Program-made: the position numbers and the translations under genes
DNA from: Pleurotus djamor
Lineage: Eukaryota > Basidiomycota > Agaricomycetes > Agaricales > Pleurotaceae
Direction of reading: 5' to 3'
Assembly: GCA_029747585.1 (NCBI GenBank)
Contig: JAPEVF010000001.1
Coordinates: 70,864-134,863 of the forward strand
Length of the DNA: 64,000 bases
Part shown: in pieces, positions 46,763 through 57,828 of the stretch
How positions within the stretch are numbered: the stretch's first letter is position 1
Layout: each line of letters begins with the position of its first letter
The notes under the pieces: generated by a model
What the model was told of the DNA's origin: nothing
What the model saw: only the letters and a program-made list of their open reading frames with translations
The model's database searches: none

Positions 46763-48584
46763 CACTTCTTTGAGATGTGAACAACTTAAGGAGGCAGTCA
46801 GAATCCGCAAGGGCAGTGTTGATGTGAGGACATTCTCACCGTCTTCATCCTCCAAAATATGCTCCAGCCCCACTTTTTGCCCACGAGAGTGCTTCGCGCT
46901 GGCTCCCCAAACGATCGCACTGCGGAGTAAAGCGTATATACAATGAGGGCGGAACCACAGTATCGGCAAAATTAGAGCCTCTTACTATTTCATCTGCTTT
47001 GCAATCTCCTTGTGGATCGCGTTACAAAAGTCCTCAACTGAGCATTTGCCTCTTCGAAGCACCACAGGTTGCGTATAGTCCGGGGCTAGACCGCGGGGCT
47101 TCGTATACACACGCACCAAGTCAAGTGTTTCCCACATCTTTTCTATCAGCTCATCAACGTTTAGCCATTCGCGAGAGGATATAGGCACGCTGTGCGGGAT
47201 TTTGTAGCTAAAAAGAGGGTTAGGNCCGACGATGGATCAAAGGTGGCCGGGAGGACTGACAGGAGATCAAGCTCCTCTATTGATATCGCGTCGATCTTTT
47301 GCGTGTCAGTGGCGGTTTACAACAGTTTGNCCGGTAGCTACCTTGTTCAGTATCTTTGACATGATCCGTGAGTGCTGGCAGTTTATGNGATGAAATATCC
47401 TCTTACATATAGGACGGGGATGTACACTCTGTCGCATGAGTTCGATTAGTTGTTCTAGACACAGTAGAACCCAACGGAACTGACCTGTTCCCTTCAATAA
47501 CATCCACCAGATCGTCGGCAGTTGCGTTGGGCTCACGAATAGCCACATCAGCGTTGTTGATCCTGTATTCGCTCAAAACAGCCCGTATCTCATCTTGATC
47601 GATGTTTGTGAGAGGGACAGTGTTGGTAATAGCGATTCCACCCTTCTCTTTTCTGCGAACGGTGATATTGGGAGGCCGCTTGTTGAGTCGTATCCCGAAG
47701 CCTTCAAGTTCAGTTTCAATGATCTTCTTGTCTCCCAAGGGCTTGAGGACGTCCAGGACTATGAATATGAGGTTACATGTCCGGGCGACTGTGTCACAAT
47801 TGATCACTGAACTGATGTGGTGAAGGAAAATGATGAGATATACCGGCAATGACTGCGAACACGAGTATATCAGAATGCGACCCATGTTGGTTTCTAGTAA
47901 CTCACCTTGTTTTCCACGACCACGACCTTCGGCTGCACCTTCGATGATACCAGCTGAGGGGAACTAATCTAGCTTGATGAAAAGCAGGACTTGATCCGTT
48001 GATTCACTCACGCAGATCTAGGATTTGTATTGGTGCACCATGCACCTTTAGCGTTCCGGGAACGGTAGTAAGTGTTGTGAAATCGATCTCTGAGACTTCT
48101 GAGTGAGTCCCAGTCAATTTTGACATGAGAGTAGACTGTGTCAACACGCTCAATCATGTTTCATGCGATGTAACGGAAAGACTTGCCTTTCCCACTGAAG
48201 GGAAGCCGACGAAGCCGACCGATGCGATACCAGTGCGAGCTACGTCGAAGCCTAAACCACCTCCGCCTCCACCACCCCCACTTGAGGGGGAAATGAGTTC
48301 GCGGCGTAATTTGGCGAGCTTCGCTTTCAGCTGGCCCAGATGAAAGCTAGTGGCCTTATTCTTTTGGGCTGAGCAGTGGATGAGCAGATATACGTGATGG
48401 AGATATCATGGCGAAGGATTTACTTTTGGCCTAAACGCGATCATGTATGTTAGTGAGTTTCGCAAGTGCCCAGGGATCGGACTTGCCATTTCATCTTCGA
48501 TTTCCTAGACGAAAGACATTGTTTCATCATCAGCGCAGATAATGGCCTGTGCGCGCGCACCTTTATTTTCTGCAAGGTCGTCAT
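46763..48584 (-). CDS. RBG2: Developmentally regulated GTP-binding protein DRG2 / RBG2
   Basis: A translation-associated TRAFAC GTPase. The exons begin 48584-48561 (MTTLQKIK), 48504-48487 (EIEDEM), a 7-base micro-exon 48430-48424, 48368-48187 and 48135-48012. Together they give [30 protein letters not shown] then STLMSKLTG (P-loop), [30 protein letters not shown] and [14 protein letters not shown]. The C-terminal TGS-like region has [32 protein letters not shown] and [11 protein letters not shown]. The end EDEDVVHISKK fits DRG2 more than DRG1. Two introns use GC donors (GCAAGT). A truncated copy lies at 51371-51813. Confidence 0.93.
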
Positions 48585-48594
48585 TGTTGCGGGA
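48091..48594 (-). repeat. Source copy of the duplicated DRG2 segment
   Basis: This part of the intact DRG2 gene is matched by 51371-51828 in the same orientation. Similarity begins within about 12 bases upstream of the ATG and includes introns, so the duplication was of DNA, not of mRNA. Confidence 0.85.
48424..48430 (-). other. 7-base micro-exon of DRG2/RBG2
   Basis: GCCAAAA is flanked on its 5' side by an intron with donor GC (GCAAGT) and acceptor TTTAG, and on its 3' side by a GTAAAT...CTCAG intron. Including it restores the DRG hallmark E-D-E-M-A-K-T-Q-K-N-K in frame. Confidence 0.8.
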
Positions 48595-50146
48595 ATCTAC
48601 TCTTTTCGCTCTCACGACGGGGAGTATAGCGCAATCAGGTGATAGTTCGAAGCGCGAGAACTTGAAGTTCGTGGATGAATTCAAAGTCCATGGTCCCACG
48701 TGGTCATTCCCACACACATACCCCAACTAGCTATTGCATCCTCCCGGGGTCCAACACACATTCTGTGGTATGTAAGTTGATCCCCATATTTTTGTAGAGT
48801 AGATAAATCGAAAAGTATCTTGTAAGTATCGAGCGTCAAAGATCCGTAGATTGACGAATTTTCTGACCGTGAGAAAGTCTACAGGGGCTCAGGAGTTCGC
48901 ACTGACAACTGTTCGGCTGCGACTTGCCAGCAGTCGGATCGTCGTAGACCGGGTTTAGTGGGGGGAGGATATAAGATGAGCCAGAAATTCAGTGGATCTG
49001 TAAAGGAGACTCAGAAAGCTGCGGCGTACACTCATAGATCTAAGCTACAAGAATACTATTGAGCTGCGTAGTGTTCCTACAAAGCCACTGCGTGTAAGGC
49101 GCGTATGTAGAGCCGGCCTTCTGGTACGACACATTTAAGAGCCCGTTTCGACGCCCCGCAGTCCACAATCTCGGAAGAAGAGTGTCACGAACAATCGTTA
49201 CATAATCAATCAAATCTTCTTTACGACTCCCATTGTCGTACTTGGTCTCAACCCCCGGGGCGCCGGGTCACAGTACCCCTACTACAGGAGTACAGGAGGA
49301 ACCCCTTGAAATAGGGCCACAGGACCCGCATCCGGGTTACAGATGTATTACACCCGTGAGCAGGACGCGTTGCGGTTATCCCAACCTCTGTAAAGATTTC
49401 GTGGNCCGACGACAGCAACACTTGAATGGCGGATCACACGACGATGACAGGACCGTGGCGTATTGCGGAGGAGACGCGAGAGGAGGAGGTGGTGGTCACT
49501 GGTGGTAAAGAATGAATGGTGTGTCACGAGCAAAAGCGGAAGCTACGTAAGAGGAGCTAGGGGTACTAAGGATGACCATCCTTACACCGTCCCAGCCTGC
49601 GGCTTCCACTCAAATTCCTTCACATGCCTAGGACGTGTTATACGCGGCCTACGCTTCGAACCTAAAAGATTCTTTCCCTCTACGACAATGCCCACAACCT
49701 CCCTTTTGAGCTCGACGCTCCCGGCTCAGCTCCAGAAACCCTTCATGCTTTATGCGTTATCTGCGTCAAACGCCTCTTCAAGACTCTCGTGTATACGAGA
49801 TTTATTTGACATCCTCGTACCTCGTATCCACAAAACTCGATGCTCCTTCCTTGCCTTCGCAATCCCTTTGTGTGTACCTCGTGTTATACCGTTACACGTC
49901 TTACACTTCCTTCGAGACTCTCGTAGAACTGCTCTACATTCTCGTAGCGCCAAGATTTAATCCCTTCACAATGACTTTCACGTCCTTCTGTCGTTCGAGC
50001 TTGATGCCACTTCATCTACATGTACCCCTCATGTCTAACCTGCTTTCCATCCGTCTTACATGCTCCTTCGGGGCTCTCGCGTACTCAAGAAGGAATATGC
50101 GTTTTCGTGGGGTTCCCACTAAATTCGGTGATGAGCTTGCATGCCC

Positions 50147-50163
50147 GGCCGAAGGCCGGGTGT
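50147..50163. repeat. Strong GC inverted repeat (hairpin)
   Basis: CCCGGCC-GAA-GGCCGGG forms a 7-bp perfect stem with a 3-base loop. It is isolated in the gene-poor stretch. Such GC hairpins occur in fungal LTRs, but that role here is speculative. Confidence 0.75.
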
Positions 50164-50488
50164 GGGCAATGTTTAGTCTGAGTTGCGTTGATCTTCCGCG
50201 CTAACTAGACTTGATCGTGGTTGTGGCTAGTCTTTATCGGTAGTTTGTTCTGGTTCCAAGTTGTTTCCAGCGCTGAGGGGATGTAAGAGTGACAGAGAAG
50301 TAAGAATTGGAATATAGAAATTATCAGAATCATCCAATAAATTTTCTTCTGACTTAATGGTGCATCTCTTGACGTTCCAGCTGGCCGTGGAATCAGGCAT
50401 CCAGCCTTGGTCCAGCCGAACATATTTTTCTCTTTCTGGGCCCCCTTTCCAGATGGCTGTTGTTAGGGGTGCTCCGTGTTTATCAAAC

Positions 50489-50992
50489 TCACCTTTGCCC
50501 TTGACCAAGTCTTATTATCCTAGCTGGGAGCAGATTGATACACATCAATATGAGTGCTTCTGGCTTATNAAAAAAGCTTCTCTGGGGCAGACAGCGTGGC
50601 ACCTCACACGCCGCACGCCGGAACAGAGGACGAATGGGGGGTTTGTTCGTGATGAGACATCGCCCGTCATTGGGATAAGCAGCGTCGATACTACTTTTCG
50701 ATTTGTTGTCTAGCTTAGCGGTAAAACTTGACCTGGCACCAGGAATCGTGAGCACGGTAGAGCTATTCGGGGTCATCTTTTCAGGAAGGAGAGATGCCCG
50801 ACGACACAACTCCTGGATCTTAAAGGAGATAGGGGGCACGGTTTGTGTAGAGCTTATCTTCTTCTCCAGGAAAGCCACTGACGCAAACCTGTCAACGCAT
50901 ACTCCTACTACTTGAATTTCATTATGCTTCACATGAAAGATGGTGTAGAAGAAGGCGGTGATCATGTGGGTTGATGAAAATTGTAACACCAT
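50489..50992 (-). pseudogene. Unclear ORF, possibly a degenerate HNH-type protein gene
   Basis: Opens with ATG at 50992 (MVLQFSSTHMITAFFY). Its region DAAYPNDGRCLITNKPP followed by ACEVPRCLP vaguely resembles the Cys..H/Arg spacing of basidiomycete HNH-nuclease-like proteins. The expected His residues are not visible and the frame is disturbed at an N (about 50570). A further open frame at 50227-50508 could be a downstream exon. Identification is weak; it may instead be chance open frame or element remnant. Confidence 0.25.
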
Positions 50993-51370
50993 ATCCTAAG
51001 TTTTCCTCAGTGAGTGTACTCAAGGGCTGTTATCTGTTCGAGCACCTGAGATCTACATAAGTATTCAACACATATACCATGTGGATAATGCCTACATCAC
51101 TCTATATTCAAAACTGGAACCAGTGAGGCCTGAGGACTAGACTAATGAATTTTCTAACCATGGAGTCCATGGAGTATCTTCATCGCGTTACTCGTTGAGG
51201 GAGGCCGTGTGATGTTGGTAAGGGTGCTGAATGAGAGCGATTGCCTCGGGCTGGCCGCAGGGATGCACTTGTAAGTGGTAGATTGCTCACATATGTGATG
51301 GCCTTAAATAATGAGTGACTTGGATGTGTAATAGATTCTTCAAGCTCGAGATCGTGATACTGAGGACCTG

Positions 51371-51813
51371 AGACTTCTGAGTGGGTCCCAGCCAGTTTTG
51401 ACATGAGAGTAGACTGTGCAAGACTTGCCTTTCCCACTGAAGGGAAGCCGACGAAGCCGACAGTGCGAGCGACATCGAAGTCTAGACCATCTCCGCCTCC
51501 ACTTGAGGGGGAGATGAGTTCGCGGCGTAATTTGGCAAGCTTCGCTTTCAGCTGGCCCAGATAAAAACTGGTAGCCTTATTCTTTTGGGCTGAGTAGTGG
51601 ATGAGCAAATATACGTGATGTAAATATTATGGCGAAGGATCTACTTTAGGCCTATACGCAATCATGTATGTTAGCGAGTTTCGCAAGCGCCAAGGGATTG
51701 GACTTGCCATTTCATCTTCGATTTCCTATACAAAAGACATTGTTTCATCATCAGCGCTTCAGCGCAGATAATGGCCTGTGCGCGCGCACCGTTATTTTCT
51801 GCAAGGTCGTCAT
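51371..51813 (-). pseudogene. Truncated, decayed duplicate of the DRG2/RBG2 5' half
   Basis: Closely matches 48091-48594 across exons, introns and start codon (ATG at 51811-51813). The homology stops near the P-loop exon at about 51371. The 7-base micro-exon is GCCTAAA here, giving an in-frame stop (GCC TAA). The intron inside the P-loop has shrunk from 51 to 15 bases (51414-51428), too short to splice. After GTHSEVS the sequence diverges from the real gene. The start, the GC donor at the second exon and the Lys-rich exon remain recognisable. It is a partial segmental duplicate, not a functional GTPase. Confidence 0.85.
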
Positions 51814-52119
51814 TGTTACGGGAGAGTGAGTTCGGGAGTTGCCGAAGATTGTTTGACAGTGTTGGTTGCTGTCGTTTGGTGCCAGTTCCCTTGTTCACTG
51901 TTCTCGACGGCGTCAAACTCTCGCTCGCTCTCTCTCTTCTCAGTCCTCCGCCACCACCCTCTTTTTGGTCGCACTCGTCGTTCCCCACGCTCATTCACTG
52001 CATGCTGCCTGGCTGGTCCTCGCCATTCCCTTAACCACGTCGCCATCACGCTTAATTTGCCAGCGACTTCATACATCCCATCAACCATTTCCTCCTGCAC
52101 TCCTCCTTGAACCCGAACC

Positions 52120-53914
52120 ATGTCTTGCTGTGGAGGTCCCAAGTGGAAGAGAGAGGAAGTTCCGGACCACAAGGCGAGCACCCCTTCTCTGAAATTTTGC
52201 GTATCTTTCCTAACCTAGATAACTTGCATAGTTCGACTTCGTTGACACCCGAGAGTTCACTGACAATGGCTTCATGATGCGCATGAAGTGCGTTTGGGCT
52301 CGCTTGTGCTTGATAAACCGCGGCACTGACCTTGGCTGTACAGATATCTTTGGCTCTACATAATTGTCCTCAAATCCTTCCTCGTCTACATCTCAGATAT
52401 TTCGACAGCAATTACTATGTTAACCACCACGCCTTGGACGAAAGAAATCTTCGATAGATGCCAGAAAATCGACGGATGTGTCCCCATCAATTTCGACGTG
52501 ACAAAGTACCTGTTCCTCGGGTGTATCATATTTTCCTTCCTCTTGGTGCGTGCCGCCTCACTCATTTTCCCTTATCATTTCATTGACCGGTACCATTAGC
52601 TGGCGTACGAGTCACGCAAGGCGAAGAAGATCATTCAGAGTCGTGACATCTCCTTTGCGTTCACAAACGTCCTCGCCAATAACTACTACTCCCTTCGTAA
52701 GTTGCACTGAACGGTCAATTTCGTTTGGGAGAAGCTCACGCTGTCCAGGGTCGTACGATCATTTCTGCTTCTTCGACCACATCAGCAACTCCACCAAGCT
52801 CAGCGACGACTTTGCTTTCTTCGTCTTCTTCACTTTCAAGAGTCCGTCCCTCTATTATGATTCCCCCTTACCTCTTCTCATTGTTCTCTAGGTTGGAAAC
52901 GGCTGCTTCTTGCTGATGGACCACGTCAATCCATCAACGCTCTCACGCTGTACGCGATCTTTTTGTCTAAGAAAGACGATCCGCGGGATTGGTACGACAT
53001 CAACAAATACTTCGACGGAAACAGTTTCTCTACCTCTGCTTTGACTGTCTCAACGTTCTTCACCGTCTCCGTCTTTGCTGGTTCCCTCCTTCTCTTGATT
53101 GTCGCTGCTATATGTTATGTTCCCCTGCTTATACACATCCGAGGCAACCTCAAGGTAATATCCATGTTCACCCCGGTTCTGGTCGGCGACTAACAACATT
53201 TCTCCACAGGAATACTGTTGCCACAAGGTCGACAAGGTTAGTATCCTCTTACCATTACCTGAACCGTCGTGAACTTACACATTTTTCCAGCGCATCGATG
53301 CTATCATCAAGCGTCGTAATCAGCAACGTCTGAAGGAGGCTTCCAAACAGGCTCAGAGAGAAGCCCAGGGCGACTTTTCACATCTCAAAAACAAGAAGGG
53401 TGAACTCATCGCCAAGCCCCTGCCTCAACCAACTCTGCCCAACTTGTCTGTGGATGATGACCTTGATGATGTATCGTCGATGCACACAAAGGCTCCTGCT
53501 CCCAGCACGTATACCCAAGGCGATTATTATTATGCAGACAAAGCGAACGCCGACTATCCTCCCATGCCCGCCTATCACCAACAATCCCATGGTGCATATG
53601 GTCATTACAACCCCTCACAAGCCACTTTTGTCGACCCATCACCGTACGCTTATGACGACAACGAGAGCACTGCTCATCTAGCTGCCTCGGGTGCACCAAT
53701 GCCTTACAACTCCGCCTACGACCAAAGTGATGCTTATTATGGTCGATCAACACCTGCCAATGACCCATCAGCGCGCCGGACATCGCCCCCAAGTCAAGGA
53801 CATAACCCATACACCAGTCCAAACACGAATGCCCAGCCGAACCCCTATGGCCACTATGACCAGCAGCAGCAACCAGGGCAATATTATGGTGGACGAGGAT
53901 ATGATGGCTACTAG
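52120..53914 (+). CDS. KCH1: KCH1/PRM6-like low-affinity K+ transporter
   Basis: The exons are 52120-52173, 52232-52287, 52344-52545, 52600-52696, 52749-52841, 52892-53154, 53210-53236 and 53291-53914, giving 471 residues. The start MSCCGGPKWKREEVPDHK has a Cys-rich N-terminus. Then come FDFVDTREFTDNGF, YLWLYIIVLKSFLVYISDIS, SRDISFAFTNVLANNYYSLR and SYDHFCFFDHISNSTKLSDD. FFVFFTFKSWKRLLLADGPR and TVSVFAGSLLLLIVAAICYV follow. These match the fungal Kch1/Prm6 family, which mediates K+ influx linked to Ca2+ responses. The C-terminal third is a Tyr/Pro/Gln/Asn-rich disordered tail. Intron 1 uses a GC donor (AAG|GCGAGC). The DRG2 pseudogene lies about 300 bases upstream. Confidence 0.88.
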
Positions 53915-54186
53915 TTGACCTGCTTTTCTTCTTGTTACTCATTATTTCGTTGCATACTCTTATTATCTCCACCCAGCATAGACAATCTTCTCTTTGGGCC
54001 TTACTTTACCTACCGATTTCTGGATTTTCGTTGGGCGAAGAAGAGCCGCGTTTGTATGTATCATAGCAGCAGAATAGAATCGGATAAAATTAATTCGGCG
54101 ATATGGACCCCAATAAGCATGTCTATCATGGTATCATCCCAGTCCACTCCACAAGTCACCAAAGAGCCATAGAACGAGACCGCTGC

Positions 54187-55094
54187 TCAGCTGAACTTCT
54201 CCCAAAGGATGACACCAATCAATAATAGTAGTACGGTTATTATCCCGGCAGTGACAGCGCGTTGCTGGTACATCCTGGTATCATATAAAACTGTCAGAAA
54301 CTCGGTTCAAGGCAGGCATGGATAGATGAAGGAGCGACTTGCCGTCTGATCATCTTCTTGAGTGTCCCAGATGCACGGTCAATAGCGCTGTCCGCCATTT
54401 GCAACTACACCAGTATCAGTAATCCAGTGGAATCATTGACAACGAGGGAATCGAACGCACAGTATTCCGCGAGTTCTCGATCTGCTCACGTTGCTGCCTC
54501 AAGTTCAGCAATATGTCCGTACCTTGACTCTCCGTCTCCAGAGCGATCCGTTGGGACTCTTGCAATCGTTTGGTTCCGCTCTCCAACAAGGACGTACCAG
54601 CGAGAAGTCGAGCACGATCACTGTTGTCCACGTAGGGGTCGTCTGAGAACGGCGCGGATGCAGAGGAGGAGAAGAGGTCTGAACGAGCCATCTGGGTTTG
54701 GGCTTCCTTGAGAAGCTTCTTGTACCGAGATAGATCTGCTTTGGCGGTGCGCAGACGGGATTGGTATTGCGGTCGGATGGACTGGGGTATCCCTTGGATT
54801 TCTATGTCCATTTGAGCTACCTGGGCGAGGCATTAGGACGACAGTGCAGCATGAATATGGGTATTTAGACTGACCATCTCGTCCGCCTCGTCCAACTCCA
54901 TCTCAACCCGCCTCAGCGAAGCCTTTCGTTGTTCTAGATGACCATAGTGAGACTTGAGTTCAGACACCGAGCCTGAATATTGGATACTTACCTCCCGACT
55001 CAGCATCCCCTTCGAGTTTGGGCTTGATAGTCTCAATGAATTGCTTGAAGTCCTGCTCATACGAGTCAAAGAGAGAGGTGGGTGAGTTGTTCAT
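54187..55094 (-). CDS. VTI1: v-SNARE VTI1 (Qb-SNARE)
   Basis: A Golgi-endosome-vacuole fusion SNARE. The start MNNSPTSLFDSYEQDFKQF enters the N-terminal three-helix domain. It continues EQRKASLRRVEMELDEADEM, MDIEIQGIPQSIRPQYQSRL and TAKADLSRYKKLLKEAQTQM. The SNARE motif covers ARLLAGTSLLESGTKRLQES and GTDILLNLRQQREQIENSRN, with the Q layer at LRQQREQ. After DRASGTLKKMIRR the C-terminal anchor is AVTAGIITVLLLLIGVILW and the protein ends EKFS. The last intron uses a GC donor (GCAAGT). Divergent from EMC3 by 172 bases. Confidence 0.93.
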
Positions 55095-55266
55095 GGTTGA
55101 TATCGAGCTGGCGTGCGGGTTGCGGGTTGCGAAGAAGAGCCTCGTCAAGAGTTTCGCTGCGCACTCGGGGCTGGTGGGCTGGCAATTGTGCGAGACCAAA
55201 ACGTCACCTTCATTTGTTTTGACTGGGCGCTAATTTCACACCCATCATTTCGCGTCAGCAACCACC

Positions 55267-56358
55267 ATGTCCTCCGAGTACGTTCTTGGTTCTCTCTTTC
55301 TGTCAGTTTGTTTTGCAATGCTCATGCGGCACGTATGAACAGGGTGACATTATACCTGGACCCGCAAATTCGGGACTGGGTCCTTTTCCCAATCACCCTT
55401 GTCATGGTGCGTCCTTGCGTCGGTGCCGCCGATTTCTGGATTTACCTGATGCGTTTCTTGCTTGTAGATTCTAGTCGGAATCCTTAGGCACTACGTGGTG
55501 ATCCTCTTACAGTCGTCCCCTCAAAAACTGAACAGGGCAGCTTTGCGAGAACAGTGCGAACACATTCTAGTCTCCATGAATGCGTGCACCCACTGACTTC
55601 TCATGTAGAAGAGCCTTGGCGAGGTCGCAAATCCTTCGGTCGACGTCATCAAAGTCTTTGCTTCCCCCAACATATTATCATTCCTTGTCAAGACATCTGT
55701 CCGAAGCCTTTGAAGCTGGAACTTACCTGAAGGACGGACCTCCGAAGCCTGGTGACGCGCCGCAGACTCCGCTCAATCCTATGACGGACCCTGCGGCCAT
55801 GGATGGTATGATGGCTGGTATGAAGACGCAAATGGTTATGATGGTTCCGCAAATGGTCATTATGGGGTGGATCAACTTTTTCTTCCAAGGATTCGTTCTC
55901 AGTAAGTGCGAGGTGGCTATTCGTGAACATACTGACTGAACATCGCTTGTAGTCAAACTTCCCTTTCCACTCACCCTTGGCTTTAAATCCATGCTTCAAC
56001 GCGGTATAGAAACTCCGGACATGGATGTACGATGGGTCTCTTCCCTGTCTTGGTATTTTCTCAACTTCTTCGGGTTGAATGGTCTGTACCGCCTCATCCT
56101 GGGCGGAGACAACTGTGAGTTTAATAGCTACCTTGCGCATGCGCCCTCTGATAATTGAACCATGCAGCTGCCAATTCCTCTCGTGATATGATGGCCACAC
56201 CGCTGACTACAAGTGCACCTGCTATGGGCCCAGGACAGGACTACACAAAATTATTTAAATCAGAGCGGGATAATTTAGAATTCGCTGAAGGTCTGTACAC
56301 GTGGGTTGGGGAGGATATCGAGGAGAAGGTTCTCCGGAGATACCGCAAACTCTCATGA
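55267..56358 (+). CDS. EMC3: ER membrane protein complex subunit 3
   Basis: An Oxa1/YidC-superfamily insertase subunit of the EMC. The first exon codes only MSSE before an intron. Then come [20 protein letters not shown], then [42 protein letters not shown], and the amphipathic/helical [40 protein letters not shown] precedes [20 protein letters not shown], and the C-terminus ends LRRYRKLS. Order and length match EMC3/TMEM111 closely. Divergent from VTI1. Confidence 0.93.
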
Positions 56359-56568
56359 GGATGGAGATGTATCACGTATTTCATGCCATTATTTATCAAT
56401 ACACCGAGGAAGAAAGCTATTTTAGCGACTAGCCATGAAGAAAAGCGTAATACATAGACATCATCGTGTCTCGCAAGTTGCTCGCAAGTCTCTACAGTTG
56501 ATATAAATTGATCCGAAGCGCCCGAAGAGGATGGGTATGCTAAATTGGGAAACTCTACAGCATTGTCG

Positions 56569-57417
56569 TCATACGAGGCCATCGTACAGTGAGAGTGCCT
56601 GTGGATTGTGGTGCAGCGTGAACAAGAATGTGGATGCTGTTGAGTTGGGTGGCGCGCACCTGTACTATCGTAGGATCCTGCTTGCTGCCCTCGACGAACT
56701 CTTCGTAGGTGAGTTTAGCATCTTTGTCGCGATCCATGTTGCGGAAGATCTTGTCGACGCGCTTCAAGGAGATGATGAGTCGTTGTTAGTCAAATTAGAG
56801 GGCTGTTGCGTACCTTCTCTGGCGTGTCTTCATCCGCTGGGAGCTTCACCATTTCGCCAGTCATCTTGTATATGGCTTGCACGATTTGTAGCATTTCGTC
56901 GTACGTGATAGTGCCATCTTTGTCGATGTCGTATAACTGGAAGGCCCCTGCATGCGTAGATTGGGATCAGGTATTCATGACGAACGGTGGGAAGAATCCC
57001 CCACATTTCAGTTTCTCGTCTAGCCTTCCGCGGCTCGTGACGCTCAGAGCACAGATGAACTCCTTGAAGTCGATCGTGCCGTTCTTGTTCTCATCAAAGA
57101 CGTTGAACACATAATCGGCGAATTCAGCTGGATCGCCGAACGGGAAGAACTGTTTATATATTCGACCGAACTCGACCTTGTCCAGTTGGCCGGAGGGACA
57201 GTCTTTTCGGAAGCCCTTATACCTGTGTGCATTGGGAGATGAGCAGTGGGATGATTCGGAGAGATGAACGGCGCACCATTGCTGTAGTTCCTTCTTGTCA
57301 ACTGGAGGGCTGTGTGTGTGAGGCGGCGAGGGATCGTGTGAGAAAGAACATACAGTAAGTGTTCTTCTGGAGATCGGCCAGTTGTTCTGGGGAGAGTTTG
57401 CTCTGCGACTTGCCCAT
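56569..57417 (-). CDS. NCS1: Neuronal calcium sensor NCS1 / frequenin
   Basis: An N-myristoylated EF-hand protein that binds Ca2+ and activates phosphatidylinositol 4-kinase in fungi. The start [17 protein letters not shown] has Gly2 and Ser6 for myristoylation. After introns, [20 protein letters not shown] leads to Ca2+ loops [26 protein letters not shown] and [13 protein letters not shown]. The first EF-hand is the usual inactive one with C-P. The end [15 protein letters not shown] matches frequenin exactly in spacing. The exons are short; the last is nine codons plus stop. Confidence 0.94.
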
Positions 57418-57828
57418 GGTGAGTTTGGATGTGGGGGAAGATCTGAGAGGCACCGAAATCCTCGCCAGGCCCAAGTCAGGATCAGAAAGGGGCGCTGGTG
57501 CTTATTCATATTACGTAATAATTATCCACATTAATATTAGCCATTCTAGCCACCTAGCTCATCGTCGCCCGAGTCGCCCTTGCTCGCCGTCGCCAACAGC
57601 GCCGACCGCATCGTCGTCGTCGTCGCACACAACATGCTCATACTTTCGTCCCCCGCAACTCTGGGCCACGCCTCATCCAACCGATCAGCTTGCAGACAGG
57701 GAACCACATGCCGGTTTCAGGCCTTTTCCAGTACAAATACGTCTCTTCTCCCCCTTTTTGGTTCTCTTCTCCCCTCGTCGCCAGTTCCTGCCCACGTCTC
57801 TCCATATACCCATATTACAATTCCAATT
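57418..57828. promoter_or_regulatory. Shared promoter region of NCS1 and the Cys-rich gene
   Basis: 411 bases between divergent starts with no supported ORF. Contains TACGTAATAATTATCCACATT-type A/T-rich sequence near the NCS1 side, and pyrimidine-rich stretches near the Cys-rich gene that suit its 5' UTR. Confidence 0.4.

Larger units (their letters stand above)
48585..51370. other. Gene-poor region, possible mobile-element remnant
   Basis: About 2.8 kb between DRG2 and its truncated copy. No complete gene is recognised. It holds imperfectly repeated phrases of the type CTTC-AAGACTCTCGTG / CTTCGAGACTCTCGTAG / CTTCGGGGCTCTCGCG at about 49775, 49910 and 50070. It also contains a perfect 7-base-stem hairpin at about 50147-50163 and an ORF at 50489-50992. 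Single Ns lie at about 49405 and 50570. Composition and repeats suggest an old LTR-type element, but I found no paired LTRs, polyprotein or integrase motifs. Confidence 0.4.

Noticed and set aside
50147..50163. GC hairpin as a bacterial-type terminator
   Set aside because: The genome is eukaryotic and no U tract follows. I keep it only as a hairpin of unknown role.
48900..50200. Complete LTR retrotransposon
   Set aside because: No reverse transcriptase, integrase, protease or paired LTRs were found in any frame. Only repeat-like composition supports it.
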